Positions 25,552 through 36,306 of a DNA stretch of 64,000 bases are shown here, piece after piece. The number at the start of each line of letters is the position of its first letter. Position 1 is the stretch's first letter. Source of the stretch: Brachypodium distachyon (taxonomy: Eukaryota; Streptophyta; Magnoliopsida; Poales; Poaceae). The notes under the pieces were generated by a model. That model was not told the origin of the DNA and ran no database searches. It was given only the letters and a program-made list of their open reading frames with translations. The DNA lies in contig NC_016135.3 in assembly GCF_000005505.3 (NCBI RefSeq), forward strand, positions 17,950,613 to 18,014,612, in the 5' to 3' direction. The position numbers were made by a program, and so were the translations under genes.

Positions 25552-25560
25552 TTTTCCTCT

Positions 25561-26359
25561 GATACAAAAGCTCATAAAATGCAAATGAAGTTTTGAATTC
25601 TCGTAATTCCATTACATCTTGTCTTGGTAAACTGGTGGATGGTATGGATTCTTCAACTTTTAGTGGAAAACTGGGAGCTATTTTTTCACTATGTGGCCTC
25701 ATCATGCAAATAGTCGTGAGATTAGTCAGTCCACGATTATGAGACTTGTTAAAGGTGCAAAGGAACCCATTTCCGTCTCTTTTGTTGGATACGTTCTGTT
25801 TCTGCACATAGAACCACAGTAGATCAACTGGTTCTACTGGAAAGTAGGTATGTCTGTTGATATGGTGTAAGAGCCTCAACATATCTGGTCTCTCTAAACC
25901 GATAGTTGACAAGGCTCGTGAAAATGGCATATGGTGGCCGTGGTATGTAGTTTAACAACAACAAATGAACAAGAGCCCGAAAACTGCACTCCTTTTTAGA
26001 TTCAGATCTCACATGTCACAAACAAATGCATTATAGTAGTAGGCATGAGACCACCATGGTATGCAAGTACTGATCCACTGTAATCAGAACATTAGCATAA
26101 GCTCAAAAGGGAGCTGGATACTTGGATAGGAAAGGAAACTGTGTGGGGATGATGAATATACAACAAAGCTCATTTTCTCCTTGTGTCTGCTGGAATGAGA
26201 TTTGATCTTGTTCGTAGCAGTTGTTGGAGGATTTAATCAATAGCCTTATCAGCAAGTAATATTGATTGCAGTTCTTTGACCTACTCCGGTATGGTCATTG
26301 GTGATGTTTGAATAACTTTATTTTATTATGACCTTAAAGTGCATTTCTAGCACTGTGTA
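25561..26359. other. Upstream region of NPF gene D, first part
   Basis: Non-coding, a diverged copy of the region upstream of gene C (from about 18775). Open frames on the minus strand here are not supported by any domain or by conservation of frame with the C copy. Confidence 0.5.
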
Positions 26360-27447
26360 GCAAGTGTTGCGGCGCATGTCTTTGGTCCCATCCGGTGGCA
26401 CCCCGCGGTTTGCAACTGGAACCCTTCGCCGAGGTCTAGCCCAGGGGTGTTGCGTGTGCACGGGCGACTTACCGCAGATCTAGGCGTCCCCGCCGCAAGT
26501 CTGGGATGGCCGGTGCACAGGTCGTTTGTGCCACTTGTCAACACCTTCTGCGGCTGGTATTGTGGCCAACGCGTGCACCTTCATGCGCGGCGGATGGTGG
26601 CCTCTGATGGCGGGGTGGCAGGCAGGCCATCTAGGTTTTCGTTGTTCATTTGTGGGGTTGTTGCGGTTACGTCAGTGCTGGTCGTGGTGCTCCAAGCGAA
26701 ATCCTTGCCCGACTTTTGTCGGTGCCGGTGATGGTGGCGCTCTCTGGCGTCGTTTCCTCCTTGGTGGTGTCATGGAGGAGCCTCGATCCACCTCCATGCC
26801 TTGTGGTCTAATTCTCCGAGTGAAAACCCAGATTCGGCTTGCCGGATCAGACGATGGCGACGTCATTGATACCGCTCCATTGTTGGAGGCATTGTTCTTG
26901 GACCAGCGCCATATGCCTTGGCTATAGCGGGCTGGTCTACGCACACTGACACCGTGCCTGTGCAACTATCTTGGAGGGCAAGGTTTGTGGTTAGCGGAGG
27001 ATACCGCGTTGTGGCATCTTGATTGTGGACATTTCGGAATGGCGCAACATTAGGGGTGCGAGCGGCGGTCGGCGTCCTGAGGCCTCTGCGGTCGGTGTGG
27101 TCGGCGAGACTCCTTGTGGGCTTGCCTTTGAGTGTTCTACGAGGCCAATGGGTTGCAGCGCCTTCGGCTTGCTGTCTCCAAAGCCGAAACAGCCCAACTC
27201 TGCCTCCTTTCAGAGCTGGATTCTCGTTTCCTTCGGCGGAGTTTTAGTGGCTTTTTCGCGTCCTGTATGTTTGTGTGGTTGGAATCTTGGGCTGTGGTTG
27301 TTTGGTGGTGCCGGTTGTAATGTCTGTCCGGCGGCCGTTAGTTTTGGTTTTGTATTGAGTGCTCGGTTGTCTTAGACTGTTCTTGGGCTTATAATTATTC
27401 TTTCCATCAATGCATCGAGGCACAAACTTTGTGTTTTCTCGATAATT
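26360..27447 (+). mobile_element. GC-rich non-autonomous retroposon-like repeat, copy 2
   Basis: An insertion relative to the gene C upstream region, where TTTCTAGCAAATG continues into TTAATTACGTTAGCTC; here the same flanks are separated by about 1.1 kb. The 3' end TCAATGCATCGAGGCACAAA followed by TTTGTGTTTTCTCGA is the LINE tail also seen at 27925 and 30470, but the body lacks reverse-transcriptase coding. It is homologous, in inverse orientation, to 14055-15240. A clear target duplication was not found. Confidence 0.65.
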
Positions 27448-27553
27448 AATTATGTTAGCTCCTGATTAATAGTTACAAAATCCTCCCATGTTTCGAAATG
27501 TAGGACATAATTTTCCTGTCAGCAACAATTAATCCAAAAATATGTGAGTTATG

Positions 27554-27925
27554 AATCTGATCAACCGCTCAGCCTCCGTCGGGCACCGGGGACTTTGTGG
27601 ACTGGTGGAGAGTCGCTTTGCTTGCCACTCCTCGGGCTGCACCGCCTCCCTGGTCACCCTGACTTATTGGTGGATCTGGAAGCAGCGCAATGCGGTCGTC
27701 TTCAACAACGCATGTCCTGGTTTGGCGGGTCTACTCTCGACCATCAAATCGGAAGCTAGGCTTTGGGTCCATGCGGGGGAGGTAGGACTCGGCACGGTCC
27801 TTTGTGAGTCCCCGGGCGAATAGTGTGTTGTGTTGTATCTAGGGGTGTATGCCCTTTCTTGGGTTTGTACATAACTTTCTCTTCTATCAATGCATCGAGA
27901 CGCAAGCTTTGCGTTTTCTCGAAAA
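27554..27925 (+). mobile_element. 5'-truncated LINE fragment with target-site duplication
   Basis: Encodes the last part of a LINE reverse-transcriptase protein: TLTYWWIWKQRNAVVFNN, then KSEARLWVHAGEVGLGTVL before the stop at about 27823, followed by the 3' tail (ATGCATCGAGACGCAAGC...GCGTTTTCTCGAAAAA). Flanking direct repeats AAAAATATGTGAGTTATG at 27536-27553 and 27922-27939 mark the target duplication; the A run at the tail overlaps the right copy. Only about 370 bp of the element came in. Confidence 0.85.
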
Positions 27926-28690
27926 ATATGTGAGTTATGTTAGTATGTTACACAAAATTGATGCCAAGAACTCATGTTCAAAAGTACATTTTATTTGTTA
28001 GGTAGCTAATTATATGGTTTTGTGTTTTTTTCATTCTTTTCCTTTTCTTTTCGCTTTGACATCCACTTGATGCACGTTCGAGAAGAAGGTATTTGTGATT
28101 GTGATAATGTGATTGTAACGGAAGTGTACAAGAAATTTAGATTTAAAGGTCAAACTAAAACAGTCAAACTACACCCTACATTTCCAAACACAGGGAATAT
28201 GGTGCTCACTGATCAACACTGGTCGATAATTTATTTTGTTGTACTTCTGACTTCTGAGTTTTGATATAGTACATAATTATCATGTTGCACTACTCTCAAG
28301 GAAGTTAAAGACTTTTGCTCGAAACAATAAATGGATTAGAAGCTTGTCGCTCTCAGGATGATGGGACTCTAATAAAATATTTGCTAGTTGTTGGTTCTGG
28401 AGACTGGACTTCTATACTCTCATTGTACATGTCCCTAATCATTTTTCTACTTGAATATTAGTGAATGGCCTTTTATATTGTCCAAACTTGGGTCAGTAGG
28501 AAACAGCAATAATGGGAAGTCAAATTAGAGTTGATAGTTGGTAACAACGGAATAAAATAGGCAGGAATATTTGATTGGTCCTGTTGATGTATCACTCCTT
28601 TGAATATGAATCACCTGCTCATTTATACCCCTCTTATTGCGAGGGATGCCACTGGAAGCCACGGCGTAATCAGGAGGAACAAGAGGCAAC

Positions 28691-31600
28691 ATGGCACTTG
28701 GAGGCTTTGTGGATTGGAGGGGAAACGCCATCAACAGAGAGGTACATGGTGGAGTCAGAGCAGCCTGGTTTCTGTATGGTAAGTCACTGTACACCAAGTC
28801 CTTATTTGCAGACATGTTTATATGCGTGGCAGCGTGGGCATACAATACCTCATCATCCTTATTCGTAAATTCTTGAGCTTCAAACATTGAAGCATTTTTT
28901 GTATGTTATTTCCCCCTGCAGTTCTGACCGTGGTTACAAACGTGGTTATTGTCCCAAACCTGCTGAATCTAGTTACTTATCTCCATGGAACAATGCATAT
29001 GGGGGTATCGGGCTCTGCAACTACATCCACTAATTTTTTTGGTGCCACATCCGGGTTTGCATTAATAGGAGCTTTCCTATCGGACTCCTACATTACTCGC
29101 TCTAGAACTATGCTCCTCTTTGGTCCTTTTATGTTTCTGGTAATATGCATCTTCTTCTGTTTCAGTTATCCACATGAATTCTAAATGTTTATCGTGATCC
29201 AAGGGAACTATTCCTTTGTTACTTACATCTTCTCTTGCTTTTCTAAAGGAGAACCTGCTAATACTAGAGATGGCAATGGATACCTGTTGTGGATTTTATT
29301 AATTTATTATGTTTAAACATAAGCGGACATATCAGTTAAAGAAGTGAATACGAAATCCTAATATCTTACTACCGTCATATTAGTGCTAAATATGACTACC
29401 CTAGAATCATAAATTTGGTTTTCGTTACTAATTGTGATGTGGTCTAACCAGTGAGGCTTTTGCAAAGCTGAGATGTGGCAAGGATACTTTTTTATATAAT
29501 ATAGAAGGGAGTAGATCCCTGATTAAATGAACGAAACTAATCATTATGATTATTTAAGAAAATAAAAGATCAAATGGCATCCAACCATTTAGCAATAATC
29601 CAACTTGGCATCTAACAAGAGACCATATAAGCGACCCGGAAAAAACGCACAGTTCGCGAGGCTTTTGATGACAGACGTTGGATCCGTGACATCCAGGGAT
29701 CTTTGGATCCACTTGCTCTGTGGCAGTACATCCAGATATGGGGGACGGTCCACACGGTGCAGTTTTCGGATGCAGCTGACACCCTTTGTTGGAGGTGGAA
29801 TTCCGGCGGCCAATACTCTTCCTAGTCTTGCTATCACAAACTCTTCTGTGGTGGGATCACCTCTGACACTTGGAAGCTGAACTGGAAAGTTTGGGCTCTC
29901 CCACGGGTCAAGTTTTTCATCTGGTTAGCTTGCCAGGACCGCTGCTGGACCGCTGAGAGAAGAGCACGACATGGTTTGGCTCACGCCCTAAGATGCTTGT
30001 TGTGCGATCAGTCCTTGGAGACCATAAATCATCTCCTGGTCGATTGTCCCTTCTCCCGCACCCTCTGGCACGAGGTTCTCTCCTGGATTCGATCTACATG
30101 TGCCCCACCGACCGTTGGCATCCCGTTCGCCGATTGGTGGCAGACATCCGTCTACTCCGCCCCTTCCACGGCTAGAAAGGGCACTGCGTCGATCATCATG
30201 CTTACGGCTTGGTGGATTTGGAAGCATCGCGACGCGGTCGTCTTCGACAATGCGACTCCCAATATCGCCTTCCTCGCTTATCAGATCAAGACTGAAGCTC
30301 GGATCTGGGCTCGGGCCGGGGCGGTTGGGGTTGGAGCGTTGCTCCCGGCGGATCCCTAGTTGTGTGGCGTTGTAATTTCGTGGTGTTGTCCTCTTGGACA
30401 TGTACATAACTCTCTTTCTTATTCAATGCATCGAGACGCAAAGCTTTTGCGTTTTCTCAAGAGAGAAAAAACCATATAAGTGACAAACGATTTTGCGTGT
30501 ACAAATTATAAGGGTGTAGTACTGTAGTGAGGTGAGAATGGAATCTATATATACATAACTAAGACCACGATAGGACTCTTAAAATATCGAGCAAATGCTG
30601 AAACTTGGAACTTTCTTAGAATTTGTTATGTGCTGATACAGCTCAGTTCCTGACAAAGATATAATGGCTCTGGTATGGATACCTTTGACCATGAAATCGA
30701 CTTAATGTTGATATTGGCATCTTCTTCTTTGTCCTATCCTATTAAGGCTTACGCAGTTACGCTAAGTATGTAAGCAACTATAACTGTTTAGGATTTAAAT
30801 TAAGCTACACAATAGTTTTCTCGGTTTGTAAAATCCCTTTACAAGGATGTCCATGATCTCAAACAGGTGTAGATTGTACTAGTATTAATGTAATTCTTAA
30901 TCAAACATGCACTTGCCGACAGCTGTTATTTTATCGTAGCATAATCGAACATGCATTTCTGCAGGGATATGGATTGCTCGCGCTGCAAGCCTACCTGCCC
31001 TCACTCCATCCACCACCTTGTAATATTGAAGCAGAGCTAAATAACTGCAAAGAGGTCCATGGATGGAATGCTGCCTTATTGTACACAGGCTTGTACATGA
31101 CTGCTTTTGGAGATGGTTTTGTGCGTGTTTGCTTGCCATCTCTTGGTGCAGACCAATTTGACCATAAATATCCTTCTGAGTCACGCCAACAGTCCAGCTT
31201 CTTTAACTGGTATACCTTCGGAATCTCCTTTGGAGGTTTTGTCGGGCTGATTTTCATAGTGTGGCTCGAGAACTACAAAGGATGGGCCATCGGACTTGGG
31301 GTGTGTTGCATCCTAATTCTGCTCGGATTGCTCATAGTTGCTGCTGGTTTTCCTTTCTACCGCAACCAAGTACCAGAAGGAAGTCCTTTAACTCGAATAC
31401 TGCAGGTTTTGCTACTTCCTGGCTCAACACAACAAATGTCATCCCAATTCTCAATGCGTGTGTTAGGAATATTAGCTAACCACAATATTTCCTCCAACAG
31501 GTTCTTGTGGTTGCATTCAAGAACAGGAAGCTTGAACTACCTCAGAAACCGGAAGAAGCACAAGAAAACAATACTGGGTCAGGAACAGGTTCTATTGACG

Positions 31601-32561
31601 CACTCTCTCAAACAAATAGTCTGAAGTAAGATTCTAATACCATTTTCTGACTTCTATGAGTACTAATTATCAAGTTGGTATAGATATCGAACAGAGATTT
31701 TAGAGTTTTAGTAGTGTTCTCTATTATCAATTCTTTTTAATCGATCTTGCCAGATTCCTCGACAAAGCTTGCATCAACCCTGGCAGAAATGGTGCCTGGT
31801 CAGTTTGCACTGTGACGAAGGTGGAGGAGACGAAGATTGTGCTCCGTGTGCTTCCTCTCTTCATCAGCTCCATGGTCGGATACATATCAAACATTATCCT
31901 CTTCACATTCACTGTTCAGCAAGGTGGCATGACGAACACAAGTCTGGGCAAGATCCATGTTTCCCCTGCGACACTTTTTATCATCCCCATCACATTCCAA
32001 ATGGTAATGCTTGCTGTCTATGATCAGTTCATTGTGCCATTCTTACGAAAGCGCACTGGCTACGTCGGTGGCATCACTCATTTGCAACGCATCGGTATAG
32101 GCTTTGTGGCCATGTTACTTGCCTCGGTCATTGCAGCCATTGTTGAGAAAAAGAGAAAGGAAGCTGTAGTGCAGATGTCCTTGTTCTGGCTTGCACCTCA
32201 GTTCTTCCTGCTTGGCGTGGCAGACGTGACATCGTTCACCGGGCTCCTTGAGTTCTTCAACAGTGAGGCACCACGGGGCATGAAGTCAATTGCCACGGCA
32301 TTGTTCTGGTGTGATCTGGGGCTTGCCTCATTGATGGCCACATTCCTGGTGGAAGTTGTGAACAAGGCCACAAGGCATGGGCAACAGGGGGGGTGGCTGG
32401 AGGGTTCAAGCTTGAACAACAGCCATCTTGACCTCTTCTACTGGGTTGTGGCTGTTGTCGGATTGCTCGGTTTCCTCAACTACCTGTACTGGGCCAAGAA
32501 GTACGTGTACCAGCACAATCCACGCATCGCCGAGCTACCGGCTGATCAGGATTCGCCTTGA
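28691..32561 (+). CDS. NPF (NRT1/PTR) transporter D, complete
   Basis: Tandem sister of gene C, predicted 559 residues. Exons: 28691-28778, 28922-29139, 30965-31405, 31501-31625, 31754-32561; exons 1, 2 and 3 have the same lengths as in C and all phases agree. Features include VDWRGN...HGGVRAAWF, GADQFDHKYP, FFNWYTFGISFGG, PFYRNQVPEGSPLTRIL, WLAPQFFLLGVADVTSF and the end YLYWAKKYVYQHNPRIAE. As in C, helix 1 lacks ExxER/K (VLTVVTNVVIVPNLLN). Exon 4 is six bases longer than in C. Intron 2 contains an 836-bp LINE fragment absent from gene C, which does not touch the splice sites. Substrate not predictable. Confidence 0.93.
29635..30470 (+). mobile_element. 5'-truncated LINE in intron 2 of NPF gene D
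   Basis: The translated sequence carries the zinc-binding reverse-transcriptase C-terminal domain (zf-RVT): VWALPRVKFFIWLACQDRCW, then CLLCDQSLETINHLLVDCPF with its C-x2-C and H...C spacing, then WWIWKHRDAVVFDN, with at least one frame break before it. The 3' tail ATGCATCGAGACGCAAAGC...GCGTTTTCTC ends in A's. Direct repeats ACCATATAAGCGA (29622-29634) and ACCATATAAGTGA (30471-30483) are the target duplication. The empty site is present in intron 2 of gene C. Confidence 0.9.
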
Positions 32562-33201
32562 CATATGGCATGCGCATGGTATATTACTTCAGCAAAGGAC
32601 ATGGATGTCTGTTTCACCATGTCATCGATTAGTGAAGTTTGCAAAGCAATGTAAATGTCTTTACTAGAGTATTCTGCTGTCATGTGTTGATTTGTGATGC
32701 CTCCATAAGAAATGGCTCTCGCCATATCATGTTTTGTGGATACTTATATTACGCTTGTGAACAGTGGAGTTGTCAATTTGTCATCTCGGTTATAACCTCA
32801 GCATTGGTTACTCCTGTAAAAAGCGTATATCGTTTGCCACGCCTTTACCATGAAGTAATTTGTCCAAATTTTGCAAAACAGTGGTAGGGACGATGCGCTT
32901 AATTTTTTTTTCCCATATGAGCTTGGTAGGAAATAGATCACTCAGGTTATTTTTCTTTCATATATTTCTGGTAGTTTCGTTCATACGAAATACAAACATC
33001 AAGGAAACCTTACTTATTTCCATCTCGACGATACTGCTCTGATCACCGAGATCAGTACGACAGTACGTATTGGGCATATTACATTACACTTTGCCATATT
33101 CCCAGCAATTCATTACTTAGCTTATTATTCTGTATTGAACTCTGATAGTCACTTTAGCTTTGGGAGTTGAGGCAGGCGCACGCAGCAGACGCATCGGTTA
33201 C
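32562..33201. other. 3' flank of NPF gene D
   Basis: Non-coding. The first 400 bases parallel the sequence after gene C (CAGCATTGGTTACTC, CTTGGTAGGAAATAGA). Beyond about 32960 it is unrelated and leads into the 3' end of the minus-strand hevein-like gene. Confidence 0.55.
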
Positions 33202-33489
33202 TTAGGGGGTGCGTTTGCTCCCCACGGCCTTGTCGCCGGACATCTTCCGAGCGGCGGCAGCGGCGCCGCCGCTCATCACCGTGCACGGCCCGGACTGGCA
33301 GCCGTCGCCGCAGTAGGCGTCGCCCGTGCCGCAGTAGCCCCACTGGCTGCAGCACAGGTCATCCGGGCAGCCGCAGTTCTGCGCGGCCGCTGGGCCGGCG
33401 CCGGAGAGGAGGAGCACCGCCAGCCCGACAGCCAGCAGCGTCGCAACGAGCGGCATTGCGGATTTTGCCATCTGCACTTGCTTGATCAA
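33202..33489 (-). CDS. Secreted hevein-domain-only protein, class IV chitinase relative
   Basis: 95 residues from the first ATG (33489); the second ATG at 33471 (MAKSAMPLV) gives 89 residues and a more usual signal peptide. A hydrophobic signal ends [12 protein letters not shown], then comes one chitin-binding (hevein) domain with eight cysteines: [30 protein letters not shown] 26-residue Ala/Lys-rich tail follows and then a stop. The domain closely resembles that of the class IV chitinase at 36307-37227, but no GH19 catalytic exon follows: the next 640 bases on the minus strand are gene D flank. It is either a stand-alone antimicrobial or chitin-binding peptide precursor, or a chitinase that lost its catalytic part. 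An intact frame, signal and TATA box favour expression. Confidence 0.8.
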   Translation of the reverse strand: MIKQVQMAKSAMPLVATLLAVGLAVLLLSGAGPAAAQNCGCPDDLCCSQWGYCGTGDAYCGDGCQSGPCTVMSGGAAAAARKMSGDKAVGSKRTP

Positions 33490-33586
33490 GTGGTTAAGCG
33501 ATCAAGGCCCTGTAGTTGTCCTGTGTGCTGCTTCTATACTTGGTGGTGTTTTGCTGCTGGCATGGATGTATTGAGATTGAGATGGT

Positions 33587-33594
33587 TTATATAG
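33587..33594 (-). promoter_or_regulatory. Probable TATA box of the hevein-only gene
   Basis: On the minus strand this reads TATATAAA (in CCTATATAAACC), about 100-120 bases before the candidate starts. Same CTATATAAACC form as the TATA region of the neighbouring chitinase gene. Confidence 0.6.
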
Positions 33595-34048
33595 GCTGGA
33601 GTGGAGTCACAACGTCAGTGAGACTGGCGTACGTGGGCGTTGGACACTTGCAAATGATGATGCACGTACGCCCGTCTGCTGGCTTATTACACTTCTGAAT
33701 CCGCGAGATTGAGCGTCATTTTTGCTTATGTTTACATCGCCATTCTGTACCCGTACATTATGCTTATTAGTTTCATGCATCATTCTGCAGATAAGTGTCT
33801 GTTCGATTAATTCCTGGTTCGACATCGATCAAATATATAGAATATTACTGTAGAATGTAAGCAATTAAGAGGGGAAAAGTCCCATTTTAGGTTGGGTTGG
33901 ATACTTGGATTGGTGTATGATCATCGATCAAAGCAAACGAACGAGGCGAGCACAGTTGCAGCTGAACGGTGCCAATTATTTTTTTAAAGCTTCTGCGGAC
34001 GGCGAACTAAATGATCAGGTTCTTCCAAGCAAACCGAAAGAAAATTTG

Positions 34049-34067
34049 CCCCCCCCCCCCCCCCCCC
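34049..34067. repeat. Poly(C) run of 19
   Basis: Uninterrupted C19 on the + strand in non-coding DNA. The length may be approximate. Confidence 0.9.
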
Positions 34068-35726
34068 TTGAACGTGCCTTGCTGGCTATAGCTCAAGATC
34101 GATACTTCCATGCATAGACACGGCACGCATGATAATTTTATCAAATCAAATGGCCTTTGCAGAACAAAGGTGCCCGCACGGTTGCGCCGTTGCGAGCGCA
34201 TGTCAGTTCGATCGAGGTGGGAAAGGACATCGTCACGCTATTGGTGGCCGTTAGCCGTAATGGCAGCGGCCTCGCCCACCAGCGATGACCCTTCCTGGTC
34301 CGGAACGGCGGCCACTGACCAAGGTTATCTAGGACTAGGATTATCGACCAACCGAGCTAAGCTTGCACGCAATGCGAGTTCAGGTATCGTAGTTCGTACA
34401 CGTGTAGGAGCAGACTCAAGAATGAAGATGAAGTACTACAACCAGACAAAGGAGCCCACAGCAGCCGGTGTCAACAATCATGGCTGCTTGGGCTGCTTTT
34501 CGAGCCCAATATTCATTCATGCTAGGTACGAAACTCAGCCCAAAAAGAAGATACAAAGGAAAGCCATTATGAGAACGGCTTCGTTAGGAAGATGAGTTCT
34601 GTTTTGGTTTTATTTTTGCTAGACAGTGGGCTGCACGGGTATTGTATGGGCCCAACTGGGCATGGGGAAATAGCCCAATGCAGTTCAAAACAGCAACCAA
34701 ATGTGTGTTCTTGTTTGTTTGTTTGTTCTATCCCCTAAAAAAAAATTGTGCTCTTTTACGGTACCCGATTTAATGTGGACCGTTTATTTGACATGATCTA
34801 ATGGCCAGTATTATTTGGTACTCCATCGTTGATCCTCTGAAGTACCAAGTCGAAAACTACCGGAGTACGATGAATCGGTGGCCAAAATCGTAATCGCCTC
34901 AGACCTGAGATCTTGCTTATTAAAAAAAAGGACAAAAGATTTGGGTAGAAAAGACCACCGCGCCACGATTAGGTCAACAACCCAGTGAGACCTGAGCGGA
35001 CGAAGCGGACGAGGCAGCTAAGCCAAGATTGAGAAGCCGCCGGAGAGGATGAACAGATGGCAAGCACCTGCCCGCCCGGATGCCCCCCCCCCCCTTTCTC
35101 TTCGTCAAAAGGGCTGCTGATTGATCTGACTAATGAGGCTGCATGTACGATTCAAGTGATTCAAACGCATCTTATCTATGCACAAATCGAACGGGTCCTT
35201 GCAAGTGATTCATGCATCTTGTCTTCCAAAGTGCCGTTGATTAATCTGACTATATGCGCAGGCTCTAAGTGATTCATGCACCTTATCTGTACAAATCGAT
35301 CCGGTCATGCATCTTCTCTTAAAAATGGCTGCTGATTAATCTGATTAATCACCGTACCTCCGAGCGATTCATTCATGCATCGATGAAGCCCCCACCCCAG
35401 ATTGATCGAGAGGGTTGCCGCTGTCGCTAGACTGGGCCGGCCCAAATAGGTCGTTTTTCTTCTTGTTTTTGGAATCATCCAAATGTCTAATTTGCCCTTA
35501 GTATTGGACAGTCAGATTTGTTCGGTACTCCAGTATAAGTTTTTGGAGTACCGGGGTACCGTAAAAAATCTCTTGTTCTATCCCTAAAAAAAGAAGCAAC
35601 TGTTTGTTCTAAACAAAACAATGAGCAACTGTGATGCTTTGGTACAGGGAGTTCGTATGGCCATCATTTCCATCTTACATAAGCTTTTAGAAAATTAATG
35701 GTGCTTACATTCTGAGAATTTGTTTA

Positions 35727-35839
35727 CTGCCTCCGGTCCGGCCATATTATTTGTCGAAATATTACATGTATCTAGACGCTTTTTAAACATAGATACATCC
35801 ATATTTGGAAAATTTGAGACAAGTATGGGTCAGAGGGAG
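35727..35839. mobile_element. Stowaway MITE
   Basis: CTGCCTCCGGTCCGGCCATA and the right-end AGTATGGGTCAGAGGGAG are degenerate Stowaway ends with TA flanks; the interior carries the usual TACATGTATCTAGACGCTTT. 113 bp. Confidence 0.8.
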
Positions 35840-36000
35840 TAAAAAAATTGTGACCTTTTAAATAGTAAAGTGCCGTCTTAAATGGAGGATCAAATTTAAG
35901 TGACACTCATCTTCCTCAAGGAGTAGATACCATAAAATTGCTCGCATCTAAATGTAAACCCGTGACCGCACACAGTTTACCACTCCGTCATTCGGATGTA

Positions 36001-36112
36001 TTCCTCCGATCATAAATTCTTGTCTCAAATTTGCCCAAATATGGATGTATCTATTTTTAAAAATCGTCTAAATACATGTAATATTTCGACAACAATTTAG
36101 AATTGGAGGGAG
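36001..36112. mobile_element. Stowaway MITE
   Basis: TTCCTCCGATCATAAATTCT and the inverted right end AATTTAGAATTGGAGGGAG; TA on both sides. 112 bp. Confidence 0.82.
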
Positions 36113-36306
36113 TACCATACTCTGGGCTTGGGAATCACTTGAGTTCTTCCAGCATCTAGACGTGGTACTGTACCGTATTCTAGTACAATTATAATCTGGG
36201 CCTGAAGATCACTTTATTTCAAACACGTATGCACGCGCCCGAACATTTATTCTCCGTACATATAAGACACGCAGGCATCTGCATGTCAGTAGTCCGACCC
36301 AGCCAC

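Larger units (their letters stand above)
33600..36306. other. Intergenic region between hevein-only gene and chitinase
   Basis: No gene supported. It contains a C19 run (34049-34067), a C10 run near 35085 and two Stowaway MITEs (35727-35839, 36001-36112). Small open frames are short and without domains. The last 190 bases are probably the 3' untranslated region of the chitinase. Confidence 0.5.

Noticed and set aside
25493..26012. 145-codon minus-strand frame upstream of NPF gene D
   Set aside because: It runs through the MITE edge and the duplicated non-coding flank; the matching frame is not kept in the gene C copy.
26447..27375. Open frames in the GC-rich retroposon copy 2
   Set aside because: Frames are not conserved in copy 1 at 14055-15240, and there are no reverse-transcriptase motifs.
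33160..33594. 144-codon + strand frame over the hevein-only gene
   Set aside because: Antisense of the cysteine-rich coding frame; Ala/Arg-rich with no domain.
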